Shown one piece after another: positions 14,529 through 26,455 of a DNA stretch of 64,000 nucleotides. The notes beneath the pieces are model-generated. The model did not search any database and was not told the DNA's origin. It saw only the letters and a list, made by a program, of their open reading frames with translations. A program made the position numbers and the translations under genes. Numbering within the stretch: the stretch's first letter is position 1; each line of letters begins with the position of its first letter. This DNA is from Henckelia pumila (taxonomy: Eukaryota > Streptophyta > Magnoliopsida > Lamiales > Gesneriaceae), in assembly GCF_033568475.1 (NCBI RefSeq), contig NW_027331831.1, positions 2,170,001 to 2,234,000 on the forward strand, written 5' to 3'.

Positions 14529-16000
14529 AAGAATCATGATGTAGTACCCTCAGTTTTCGTTCTCGCAGCTTATGAAAAGGTTTCCTTTGGTTGGGTTTCT
14601 TAATTGAGAAAATGAAACAGGGCTTTTAATTATTTTTAGTCTTCATATGAATTTTGTTATGCTAAGATTAATCGACACATTGAGAGATGGCTGTTATGTT
14701 TTATTGTTTATGGGGTTTTCCTTTTGCTGAATGCCCTAATGTGGTGATTAACCTCTCAGTTTTGTATGAAACTTCTTGTTTTGATTGCGAGTTCTATTTC
14801 TGTCATTACAATAGCGTAAATTTTTGTTAAATTGCTCCGCTTCTCCATTTGCCACCAATTTTGATTAACTTTGGTGACAAATCTTGAGGGTTAGCTTTTA
14901 ATAGAAGTCATTTCTAGAACTTCCATTTTACAATAGTTTTTGCTGTGCGAGCAGGAACTTTCTTTCTAGGTTGAGGTCAAATGTCATTTTGTAGATAATA
15001 TCACTTGTTATATCTGTGGCTATTGTAAAGTAGATTTTCTACGGAAGTTGGATAATTGCTTTGGTAGATGTTATTTTGAAGTAACTTAGTATGAGCTATC
15101 AAGGTAGCATGATTTAATTTAATTGAACTGAGAAAGCTAATTTAGGATTGAACACAAGATTTGGGTAGTGCTCCCTGCCTTGGGATAGAGACATGATGTT
15201 CCTAGCGAATAGTAGATATACTAGCTAGCTTGAACAAAACGTAGATGTGGCTGTGATGATGGTGGGTGTTTCATTAATGAATAGATACGTCGGGCTAACT
15301 TTGTGAGTCGTGTGCGGATTAGGTTAAGAATCGAGCTTGGTGGTGTTGGTTTCATCTTTATAGTTTATACATTGATTAAATAGGAATTATGGTATGTTTG
15401 TTTCAACATCTTTCGTTGAAGTTTAAGTCTAATCCCTTGGATGCTTACAAGCAGCCACCCATTGTCCTATCACATTATTTTATTTAGAGTGCATTCGAAC
15501 TGGTTTATTTAAAAATCATTGAATTCAATTTTGTGATTTCAAATCTATTTGAATGTTTCTAAATGTATGGAATTAATTTCAAGTCCCATGTTTTTTTTAA
15601 AAAAATTAATCTAGCTAAATCCAATTTTAATGTTGGATTTGAGACAATTTCAAAAAAATTCTTCCAATTATTTCCCATTGCCGTCTTAAAGCAATGGTTA
15701 TGCTAACCAGTAACGAACGACCCATTGCCGTCTTAAAGCAATTTTTTGATATCAAAATTTGTGAATGATAAGTGGTAAAAGCTTTAGTTATAGATAAACT
15801 ACTTTTTGAAATTAAAATAAAATATCCTATATTTGAAGAATGATTCTATTTCCAGGTTTTGAATTTTTAAATTAAATTTAAATTAAATAAATTTAAATGA
15901 TAAATGATGGTTTCATGTTTTTTTTGAGGCAAGAGATAAAAGCATAATAAGCTAAACAATGGATTTGAGAGTTTTTAAGAAACGTTTTTTAGTTCGAACT
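14529..16000. other. eS27 3' UTR and intergenic DNA
   Basis: The first few hundred bases should be the eS27 3' UTR. Beyond that no gene is seen. A 22-bp direct repeat beginning 'cccattgccgtcttaaag' occurs at 15674-15695 and 15721-15742. Confidence 0.6.
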
Positions 16001-16003
16001 ATG

Positions 16004-16310
16004 TTATTGTGATCCCATCTCGTATGACCACTCGTACACCGAATCTGACTTCCTTTTCATCAAATCCTGCAACGTCCAATCGGTATTCATTATGTGATGG
16101 TTTTTTTTTTCTTGTTCATTTTGTTCCTCCGGTGGATGCAGTGTACATTCTCTTTGTGCTTTTTTGAATTCCTCCAAATAATTTTTAGCCTTTTTACTCT
16201 GATCATGTTGTTGTATCCTGCATAATGGTTTCCATACAAGCTCAAGCATAAATTGCAAAGTTCCCAAGCTCTGAATTCGAGCTCATGTTCATCAGCTGTG
16301 GAACACAATC
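16004..16310 (-). pseudogene. Unidentified possible exon or gene fragment
   Basis: The minus strand has lower A/T bias than its surroundings and two overlapping open frames. One contains 'KAKNYLEEFKKAQRECT' and 'DWTLQDLMKRKSD', the other 'DEHELEFRAWELCNL'. A plausible splice acceptor 'gtgttccacag' precedes the second near 16297. I do not recognise the family. The composition (charged, helical) looks like a real protein fragment, but no start codon or continuing exon was found, so a decayed gene piece is the likeliest reading. Confidence 0.25.
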
Positions 16311-17425
16311 AAGAAAGGAAAAACTCACGGCCATATTTTTCCAGAAAGATTAGGCAATATAAATGACTGGTGGTGGCTGCCGTCCTGCCGAGGATCCACA
16401 TTGTGAGCAAAATTCAAATCTTTTGGGATGTACTTGGGTCATCGATGATTGTCTAAACTTGTTTGGCAAGAAGAGCTCGTTTAAAAATACCATGATTCTG
16501 AAATCCCATAATGATCATTTCACTTTTAACATAATACTTATGCATGTATTTCAAGTCAAGGGATGCTATTATATATTTGAGAATGTTACAAAAATATGCA
16601 CAAAATCTTGATTAAGAGAGTGTTTGAGATTGTTTTTAAGGAATACTTTTGAGCTTTTTATTCACAACATTTTGAAATTTGTTAAGGAAAAACTTAAATG
16701 TGTTTTTTTTAAACAATGCAAAATACGGTTAATGAGATTCGAATTATCTCGATAACGGTTGGTTACTCCGACTTTGATGATGAAGATGAAGATGATCATG
16801 ATCAAAACGACGACCCATTATTATTAATTTTTTTTGAAAGTGACAACCTGTTATTTTAAAGCAATATTCGATCTCATCACCATAAATTTTAATATCATTT
16901 CAATAGTAATTACTTATCTTATCTCCTTAATGGTAGAATTAAAAGTTATATCTTTAATAATATGATTTAAAATTTAAGCAAAAACATTATATAAAATTTA
17001 AAATATTTTATTATATTAAATATCATTTTAAAAATAACTACTTACCTTATCTTCTTATTAATAGTAAGATTAAAAGAAGCAATTTTAGGAAAAAAACAAA
17101 AAAAGATTCACAAATAAATGAGTGTTCTACTTTAATAAGAATATAATATAGTTAGATATTTCTCTGTTTATAGGTTACCCCAAAAAAAAAAGAAGCAAAA
17201 AATGAATATTTTTAAGGCTCACAATTTATTTGTTTTTTTTTTATTTTTTTTTAATTTTGAAGAATTATTTCGTTTTTTTTTAAAAACAAAGATGACGAGT
17301 AATAATAATATTGGGCCAAAGAGTTCGCCCGGGCCATTTAAATATATAGGTTTGGTCTTGTTTTCAATTCAATAAAAGTAACTCTTGACTTTTTAATTCA
17401 GTCAAAGGGTCTCAATTAAAGGTAG
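16311..17425. other. AT-rich intergenic region
   Basis: No gene is seen. It contains poly(T)/poly(A) runs near 17230-17290 and an acidic-looking GAT repeat near 16775-16800 ('gatgatgaagatgaagatg'). Confidence 0.55.
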
Positions 17426-17570
17426 TTTGATTTTTTTTTTTTTTGAAAAAAAAATTATGTCCAACACTCATTTTTCCTCCTCTCTCCCTTCTCCTCTCCA
17501 TTCTCCTCTCCAAGGATTCGAACCTGACTCGAGTCTCTTTTCCTGGACTCTAACCACTAGACCACCAAAA
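17426..17570 (-). mobile_element. tRNA-derived SINE
   Basis: Read on the minus strand, 17566 to 17515 gives 'ggtctagtggttagagtcc' (a polymerase III box A), then about 15 bases, then 'caggttcgaatcc' (a consensus box B). This is the head of a tRNA-derived SINE. The purine-rich body continues to about 17440 and ends in an A-rich tail. It is not a functional tRNA because there is no acceptor stem. Confidence 0.7.
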
Positions 17571-17624
17571 TTTTTGATAATAATACTACACAATAAAATA
17601 TATATACAATGGTTTGGGTTGACC

Positions 17625-17805
17625 CAAGCCGGGCTGCCCGGCTTGGTCGACCCAAGCGGTCGACAAAGCTGTCAAAGCGGTCGACCAAGCCCAAGCCTTG
17701 GTCGACCGCTTTCCCAAGGCGATCGACCGCTTGAGCAGGGAAGGTGGTCGACCGAGCCCAAGCGTTGGTCGACCGCTTTCCCAAGGCGGTCGACCGCTTG
17801 GTGAA
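17625..17805. repeat. GC-rich palindromic minisatellite, 'ggtcgacc' core
   Basis: At least five copies of a 'ggtcgacc'-type palindrome lie in a stretch far richer in G+C than its surroundings. The best unit has arms 'agcggtcgaccaag' and 'cttggtcgaccgctt' around a 'cccaagc' spacer. The block beginning 'gcccaagc' repeats with a period of about 67 bp (from 17689 and 17756). Open frames on both strands encode repeated 'RST' peptides and are by-products of the palindromes. It is similar in design, not in sequence, to the 73-bp repeats at 60.7 and 63.9 kb. Confidence 0.75.
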
Positions 17806-18608
17806 TAAAAAAAAAAAGAAAAAAAAGAGGGAAAATGAGGAAGGAGAGGGAGAAAAGAACACTGAAAAAAAAAAACAACGCAGAAACGGGAAAGAAGAGA
17901 AGGAGGATAGAGAAAACACTTAAAGAGACGTGAAAGAAGAGAAGAAGGAGAAAGAAAACACTTAAAGCAGGGGCAATATAATCTTTTCGATTAAAGGTCT
18001 ATCTATTAAATTAAAAATAAGACCAGATCTATATCCCTCATTTTCCCGAGTTGTCCCTGTGAGTCTATCTGTCTGTGACCTTCGGAGGCTACTTACTCTA
18101 TTAATTATTACGCACACTTTTTCAATTGGAAATTTCTTTCTTTCTTTCTTTCTTTCTTTTTCTTTTTTTTTTTTTTGGAAAAAATAAAATTATGTATATC
18201 ATAATCGAAAAAAGTACTTTACCATTAAAAAATAGTAGTTGAAATGAAATGTGTTTTTGAATACTTGACGTTATCTCTTTCGAACCCCGTACAAATATAA
18301 TTTTAATAAGAAATTTCAATTTCCTAGAATTTAATATTTGTCTGCTACGTCTTCAACAGGAAAAAAATAAATTGAAGTTTGTGGTAGATTGGCCATTACT
18401 ATTCTTTCGATCGAGACCGATGGTCAACACACTAAATTGTAAAATATTTTATATTATACATGTGTGTGGTGTGGGTTTTTTCTTTTACTTTTTTTTTGGT
18501 TGCCCCAATTAAAGTTTGAAACTTATAATTATTTATTTTAAACATTAAATTAAAATCAAATCATTCATATATTGTAATATTGAGTCAATCTCATATTTCT
18601 GTCGTTAT

Positions 18609-18639
<31 letters not shown>

Positions 18640-21600
18640 GTTTTTTGTTTTGTATTTTCCCCCAAATACATTCTATTCACTACATTAACGCTCAACCATA
18701 TGAGATCAATTGATAACACCAACAATCTCCAAAAGCATAGTAAATATAACTCAAAACAACTACAAAAAGAGTTTATTAAACTCCAAAGAAAAAAAATGTA
18801 AAAATAAAAATAAAAATAAAAAATATATAAGAACACAACATGTGTACTGAAACACTGATAATTATTAAGTTGGTTCATATATACATTGGAGACACACGGA
18901 GAAAGACATCACACTGACCCGAGCCGAATTCTCTTAACTAGCACACATCTTTTGACGACAAATGAACAAATATTTGTCAAGCATATCTGCTCTTTTTATC
19001 TCAGTCGTCTCCCCTAATTGTGATATATATAAATTTTAGTATTGCTTTTGTTTTCTTGTAGATAATATTTATAAGAAAAAAAAAAAGAGATGACAATGCA
19101 TGTATAATATCTGCTTTTAGTGTGACATATCATTGAAACTGGCAGTTTTGTACGTAAAGGAGCAAACATGCCAAAGTGGAGTGAAGACACACATATCCAA
19201 AGGTGTCTGCTGCCAAATCTTTTTATATTTGTCATCACATGCGCCATTCATGATTCCCTGCTACATATGTTTTTGGTGCATTTATATTAAAAAAATATTA
19301 CATGAATAGTAGATATATATATATATATATATTGTATTTGCTAAATCTTACCATGCGGTTAAGCAGGTTTTAGTGAAAGCAAAACATGCAATTCAAGAAA
19401 TGCAAGAATCCCCAAATGGCATAGACACAGTGAAAGACATGGCCAAACATGCATGGCAACGTCCTCGCCTTAATTAGCGAGACCAGAAGCCCATGCATCG
19501 ATCAATAGAAATTCTTAGAAAGACAAACGATTGTGAGTTAACAAGTGACCTTTATGCACCCAACCAAGTAATTTTTGTTGGTAGATTTTTCCCATTTTCC
19601 TATAAATTTTCCCAACGATCAGAATACAACTCTTATGCATGCAGATTGTTTTGATTTGGTGGGTTTTTTTTTTTTTTTTTTTTGGGGGTGGGAGTTAATT
19701 GTAGTGATATATTATTGTGCAAGAGTCTTAAAATTGAAGTAATTGAATTTTAGATTCACAGTGGACATGACTGTGCATGAGAAGCTGGTTGTCGGGCAGA
19801 GGGGACATCTTGGGCCCTAACCCCTTTGCGGACAAATTAAACTTGGACTCGTTTCACATCTTCAAATCATTAATGGTCATGAACAAGAATATATATGCCA
19901 TACCCCCTTTAATTCTTTGTCTTTTAACAACACTTTTAAATACAAATAAATATGGATGTCATTATCCTCGTGTAACTTGATTTGATTCAAATAAAGAGAT
20001 TATACAAGTACTTTTCTAACAAAACAATTTTTGAACATTTAATTATCACGAGAAATATTTGTTGATAAAAATAATTAATACCTAGAAGATGTTAGAAATA
20101 AACTGATTTGGTACCTTTCATAAGAAATGAGATGTTCTGATCTTAGAAGAAATGGTTACTCGTTTTTAGAGAAGAAAATTACTAGAATATGGTAAAATGC
20201 ATTCAAAACCAAGAAATGAATAGTCTTCAATGTTTAAGACCACGAAAATTGACATCACTAAAGCTTAAATCAAATCTATCACATCTTAAATGTACCTAGT
20301 ATTATTAATTTTGCTCTACTGGATAGACAAATCTCTATATATCCCTATATACCTAATGACACTTACTTTCTCATTCATATTTTATTCATAAACTGATTTC
20401 ATTCTTGCTACCAATCATGATTATATATAGTACTTAATGATGAATTTCCATAAATTAATGAATGAAATTGCCAAGATACATTTTTCTTACCACATATCAC
20501 AAACGCATCATTAGCAAATACATCAATTATATCATGTTTAATTGGTATCATTACGCCGATTAATTATTCTTCATCTGACATCAAAATTTTAAGTCTGTTA
20601 AGTTTTGAGGCTCAATCATAACAATGCTCTTTCAACTCCATCCAAGTAAAAAAAAATGGTATCATTATATTATTATTATTATTATTATTATTTAAATAGT
20701 GAACGTGTGAGTTTGAGCATATATATTTTTTCAAAAAAAGTTTTAAATTACATCAAATCGATTGACTCTATTTCATATTTAACTAAAGTAACACTCTCCG
20801 ATATTTCTCAATGTTCTAACACACGTTTAGTTGAATATTTGAATTTTGTACCACTATAATGGTAAAAAGGATTTAATTTACTATAAATGTTGGAAAAAAA
20901 GAAAAAAAAACCTATGTCGATGAGATGAATGAATTGCTTCATTACTAAATTTTAACGCACAAACGTTTCTTGCGCGCGCACACACACGTATATATATTTA
21001 AAATATTGTTTTTATTATAATTTTTTTATCATATACAATTAATTTAAGTCGAAAGAAACCTAAAAATATAAAAATAAAAAGATTTACAATCAAGTTAAAC
21101 ATTATAAATTGGAATATTTGGACGATTGGATGGAAAATTAAAAAAAAAAACGCATCAAAATATTTAATACAAGAAGTTTAACTTTATTATATATTTCTGC
21201 AATAAATGGTGAGATTTTAGATTTAATTACCACACTCTCATCTGTCAGTTACTGTGGGATATTACTTTCTTCCACCCATCTTTCACTTCAGTGCGCTCCA
21301 GAGAGATAGAAATGATTTGTGTCGCACTTACTGTTTTCTTTACCCTTTTAACCCTCAATTTTACTGCACATTCTGCACCATATATCACCCTACATAAATG
21401 CACCAAAATGCCAAAAATATACGTACAACGTGTAATGATAATAATAATCTATATTATATATACCAGTCGACATTATAAAACGAGGATATCAAATTTTTTT
21501 TTCAAAATAGTCTTTTACATTATATAAATAAGTAAAATTGATTTGATTTATATATATTTCTATATTTTTCTCAACTAACCAATAAATTGATAAATAATTT

Positions 21601-21680
21601 TTAAATTTATTTTTATATTATTCTAGAAATGAAAATAATAATAATTTTAAATATTATTAAAAAATAATATTTATATATAA
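17806..21680. other. Intergenic region rich in simple repeats
   Basis: No gene is recognised in 3.9 kb. Simple sequence includes (TTTC)n at about 18134-18160, (TTTTG)n at about 18610-18650, (TA)n at about 19313-19333, a T20 run near 19663-19683, and (TTA)n at about 20664-20695, which generates a false poly-Tyr frame. A purine-rich stretch at 17805-17960 adjoins the minisatellite. Confidence 0.55.
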
Positions 21681-21682
21681 CA

Positions 21683-21886
21683 CATATGCCCCATTTGGTT
21701 TTAAAAGCCAGGCCAAAAAAACAATTTTTTAAGTGCTTTTTATTTAATAAAGTTTTTGGCTGACCAGATAATTGCTTAAATAACCACTTTTTTAAGTCAA
21801 AATTAGAGATTTTTTAAAAACAAAAAATTATAATTTAAAAAAATGTTTTTTTTAAAAAATGTCTATCAAATCCAAACGGGCATATG
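21683..21886. mobile_element. MITE with 'catatgccc' terminal inverted repeats
   Basis: The left end 'catatgccccatttgg' and the right end 'ccaaacgggcatatg' are inverted copies with small differences. The interior is A/T-rich with poly(A) runs. Length is about 204 bp. Ends of this kind are common among plant hAT-like MITEs. No clear target duplication was found. Confidence 0.55.
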
Positions 21887-22139
21887 CTAAAAATGTCCGC
21901 ACTGAGCGTGAAAAATGTCCAGAGTCGCTTTCCCCTTCTCTGATTCTCATGACGAAAGCGACCCTTCATCTTCCCCCCTTTGAATTCATCTGTAGCTACT
22001 CACTCTTCTTCCCGTTTTTATGCGATACCCTAATTTTTTTTTTAATTTTTTTGGTAGTCATGTTGTTTATCTTTTTAAATTAAAAAATAAAATTAAACAG
22101 TAAATCAGCCGTCCCACCTACTACCTTATCCTTGAATTG

Positions 22140-23299
22140 TTTCTTTATATATATTTGCATAATTTTCTTTCATTTTGCAGTGGAGTTTGGAGTCAGGTCC
22201 ATCTATGAGTTCGTTCATTAGAAAGGAGTATTTAGGGTTTCACTGCATACAAATCAAACATGATCCCTTTTTGTTGCTAATTCTTAACTCTGTGTGGTTT
22301 GTGATTTTTTTTATTATATTGACACAGCTTTATGGGTTTTTTTAATAATTGAAATTTAAATGAACCCTTTATTTGTTCTTTGAGATCTGTGTTGATATCT
22401 TGATTATTTTTCTAGTGCGAAAGTTGACACCCACTATTTTGCTGTCCCCCTCCCACAGTTTTGCAGCTATTCTTGATATTAATATTTACTTATTTAGCTA
22501 GATTTATTTGTTTAATTTAGTTCATAAGATTAGGGTTTGTGAAAAGTTGTTCTAGGAATATATATGAATTCACTATTGATCTTGAAAGGGTAAGAGCTGT
22601 CGATTTTATTAACACAAGTATATGTATACATGTGTCTTTGTGTGATTTAATTATTTGTTTAACTGTTTTTAGAAGAGGGTGTTGTTCAAGATTTACTGCA
22701 GTTTTTCCTGTTTATGTAGATTATAAATCAATGATAGCTTGTGGATTTTATTTATTTCTTTTGTTTGGTTTTATTTAAACAGAAATTTTGGGAGTTAAGA
22801 TCTCTGGGACTAACTCCACTTTTCGATGATTTCTTTGATTGGTTCGTTTTATGAAATTTGCCTGAAAATAGACATTTTTCATTTGCTGTGAAAATATTAT
22901 GTTGCAATTTACAGAAGTGGTATATATTGTCCACCGAAATATTTGCGTTCGATGTTTGATGAATCGTGGGAGAAATGTCTGTGGCCCGAAGGGATTGCTT
23001 GCTAGGTGGAATAATATTTTGACATGATTGTGGAAATGTCTCTAATTATTCATGCACATGATCAAAGAATGAACTAAAGCGAACTTTGTTTTGAGGTGCC
23101 TTAATATGGCTTGGCCTGTTCATTTTATTAATTAGTATTTGTTGTTTGCTAGAGAATCTACCAAATTTGAGTGTCGATTTTTCAGAGGGTTGCGGTATGT
23201 TTCTTGATTAATCCAATGATTTGGCATTTTTTTTTATATATTATTTAAAGAGTTTATGCGATTATGGTATTTAGTTGTTTGAGACGGTATAACATTGAA
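22140..23299 (+). ncRNA. Probable 5' part of the MIR319 primary transcript
   Basis: No protein-coding frame is credible here. A TATA-like 'ctttatatatat' lies at about 22143 and the stretch leads into the MIR319 hairpin in the same orientation. It is therefore the likely promoter and 5' part of the pri-miRNA, which may contain introns. The transcript ends cannot be fixed from sequence alone. Confidence 0.35.
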
Positions 23300-23505
23300 A
23301 AATTGTCTAAGAGAGCTTCCTTCAGCCCACTCATGGGCGAGATTTGGGGGCGGAATTACCTGCCGACTCATTCATTCGACTGCTTAGTAAAATATATGAC
23401 AGCATTTTTTGCTACTATGTGATTGAATGAATGACGCGGGAGATAGTTTCACGTCCCTCTCCCTCTTTGCTTGGACTGAAGGGAGCTCCTTTAGCCCTCG
23501 GCTTC
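23300..23505 (+). ncRNA. MIR319: MIR319 precursor hairpin
   Basis: The mature miRNA lies on the 3' arm at 23471-23491. Its sequence starts 'ttggactgaagggagctc' and ends 'ctt', which as far as I recall is identical to Arabidopsis miR319c. The complementary star strand lies on the 5' arm at 23311-23332 ('agagcttccttcagcccact' and flanks), so the two arms pair over about 180 bases, the long foldback typical of MIR319. A second, loop-proximal duplex ('cattcattcgact' against 'tgattgaatgaatg') also fits the family's loop-to-base processing. miR319 represses TCP transcription factors that control leaf growth. The star strand has a C where the usual star has U ('cagcccac' rather than 'cagtccac'). Confidence 0.95.
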
Positions 23506-26455
23506 AATTCGATCATGTCACGAATCTTGCACCCCAAGAAAATGGTGTATACTCGGGGTTTATTTCATAACCATGTATACAAATATTATATGATGTCAAT
23601 TATATGGTCTCTTATTGCTATACAGGTAATGGTTTTTATCCAATTCATATATATATTTCTTGTTCACACTCATTGTGAAAGAACTTCATCCATTTTCCAT
23701 AACGTCACACAATGCAGAAACTGCCTTCTATGGTTGACGTGAGACGATAAGGGCTATCGGTAAAACGTTGTTTACTAATCATGAAAATACGCATTTCCGT
23801 GGTTTTTTGTCGATGTTATTAGTTAACATTATTGTATATACCTATCTGCTAACTAGTTTCATGTTGGTGATTGTGGACGACTATTTGCTAATCAAAGTGC
23901 ATATTCATTTTTCTTACTAATAACAGAACTTTTCCTTTGCCTGATCTAGATGGGAGCGGGCACGAGCCGTTGTCGCAAAGTGATCATACGACGAGTTCTG
24001 TTCTACTATATCGACTAGAAGTATATATTCTTGGGCATTCGCCGATGGTTATGATTTAATAGTAGCTACTAGCTAGTGTTCTTAGTGATTTTAATGTATG
24101 AAAGGTACAATCCTAAATAATGTGATTTAGTGGTAGTTAGATTATTTAGTAATGGAAATCTTTGTAGTATTAAATTATTTAATAATCTTAAAGTAACATT
24201 TTCTTTCTTTTTTGATAGATCATATATACGAGATCTAGTTGGATTTGAGTAAGATTCGGAAGAATTGCTTACTTTTTGGTGAAAAGTGTACAAAGTACAA
24301 GGGCGCATTACTTCAAGATCTGACCTTTGTCCCATTAAGTTGTATAAAGGATACATTTAACACAGTTTCTTTTTATGTATGTTGGTCCCATAATGAAACT
24401 TTTTTAGTGATGTAAATGTTAATAATCTGGCACAAGATTCCGATTAGTGGTGGCCTTTTTCCATTTAATTGCATCGCTTTATCTTGTCTTGGAGCTTTAA
24501 TTGTCCTTTTATTTCTTTATGTTATCTTAGTCGAGGTGGCATCCATTAGCCCAAAGTTGGAAAAACTGTAATATTACTTGTGTATGTTTATTCTTAGGTT
24601 TTGGTATCGTATGTTATCAAATATCAAATTTAGTTATCGCATAGTATAGATGTGATATCTATGTACGTGGTGTTTATGCTGTTCTTACATAATGTTATCA
24701 TATATAATGCAGCATCATAATTAGAGCCGTCAATTTGGATTAAGTCTGTCAGGTCGGCCCGTCACATAATTTAAGTGGGTTGGGTTAAAATTTTTCAACC
24801 CAACAAAAAGTGGGCCTAGATGGACCAACCAACTAGGCCCGCGACCCGCAGGGTTTGCCCGTGGGCCTGGATAATTAATAATTTATTTTTATTTTTATTG
24901 TGATATATGTATTTTTTAATAAAAATTGTGAATTTTTTTTGTATTAATTACTTTATATAAAATTTATACACTTGAAATCAATAATTAAAATTTTTATTAA
25001 GATGTTTTTATTAATATTTATTTATGAAATGATATTTATAATTAATTATAATATTATTTATTTATTTTTATTTGTCGTGAGCCAATCCACGGGTCAGCCC
25101 ACCTAACCGCAACCCACCTTGAGTTGGGATTTGATAAAAATCGAAGATCGAAATTATAAATAAACAAACATGCCGAGATAGAATGCATTTTTCCATTTTT
25201 AGTCACCATGTTTTCACTCATTGGGGGTATAAAACTGGATATTACCAGTATTGGTAAAAACCTTTGTGACAATCAAGATTTAACGTTGTAATGATTGGTG
25301 TTCGTATGGCTTGTTGACATCTAAAATCGCCATCATATTATTATGTATGTAATATTGATGAAATCAAAGCAATAGATTTTGTTTGTACGGTGGTCCCTGG
25401 TTTGTTCATAATGATGAGGCCAGTTGAAACTTTTTATATGTATGGGAATCAAAAGGATGTTCCTTTTTTATTTTTTTTTAGGCGTGTTCAAAGTCATAGG
25501 CCATTAATATATTACATGACAAAATCTTTTAGATTGATTTTTGTCTATTGATGGGGCTTCATATGTAATGAAATAATGTGGTGTCTATATTGATTGCTTC
25601 ACATTTATATATGTCTTGTATTTTTATTTTTATTTTATAAATTTTTTTTCCAAAAGTGGATTTCAAACGATTTTATTTCGTGACCATTGGAAATCCAAAT
25701 AAATTAACAGTAGTAGGTGATTATTTCAAATTTATGTACAAGCCAACTTCAGAAATGAAAAATATATATGTGCTTCTTTTTAATTTAATTTAATTTTTTC
25801 AAAAAAATGACGAATCTTCGTGTCTAATTTTTGTTTTTAATTCACAATTTTTCTCACGTCTAGAAACAAATTAAGATATTAGATGGTTTTATTTTTCAAT
25901 CAAGATCCTAAATTTATGCCATCATCATCAGACCTATAATTTTTAAACTTATCAATACATTAAAAAAAAAATCTCCTAAAAACACAGCCAAGCCGAACGT
26001 ATGCTATATTTTTAACTCAATTTTTGAATTTTCAATAGCGCGTGTGCTCATCTGATATCAAAATTTCAAATATGAGATGATATATTAAACTCGATACACA
26101 ATTGTAACAAACCTCTCTTCCATTTCATAAATAAATAAATAAAAGGAACTCAATTTTGAAACTACAATTTAAAGAAAATGTTCGCCTCCAAAACACAAAT
26201 AAGCAATATCTTATGTTATCTGTTATTTTTTGGAGGATATTTATTTTGTTTAATACGTTTCACTACATTAAAAATTATTTTGAAATTTAGGACCCATATA
26301 TTTTACTTCACAATAAAAGTTTCATTAGTTTTACACTTCAACGATCCATCTTGCTTATTCAAACTATAAAACGACACCAGAAACAATATCAAAATTTCAG
26401 ACAAATGTAAATATGATCTTGTCCAAAATGCCGCTATGTCTGAAGCAAATACCAT
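23506..26455. other. Intergenic region downstream of MIR319
   Basis: No gene is recognised. The first part may be the 3' end of the MIR319 primary transcript. A dispersed repeat lies at 24721-25130 (listed separately). The remaining short frames have no family resemblance. Confidence 0.5.
24721..25130. repeat. Dispersed repeat, paralogous to 59455-59708
   Basis: It starts 'agagccgtcaatttgg' and continues with 'gggttgggtt' and 'caacccaac', GC-richer than its surroundings, then an AT-rich centre containing 'tgtgaattttttttgtatt'. It ends with 'cacgggtcagccca' and 'cgcaacccacc'. The two ends are loosely inverted copies, so it may be a DNA-transposon derivative. The copy at 59455-59708 matches it closely and breaks off where an LTR element begins. 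Confidence 0.7.

Noticed and set aside
17427-17919. Long frames on both strands rich in 'RST' repeats
   Set aside because: They are generated by the 'ggtcgacc' palindromic minisatellite and a purine-rich tract; codon usage and lack of domains speak against a gene.
19140-19220. Possible miRNA because of 'tgccaaagtggagtgaag', resembling miR399
   Set aside because: It differs from miR399 at several positions and no complementary arm was found nearby.
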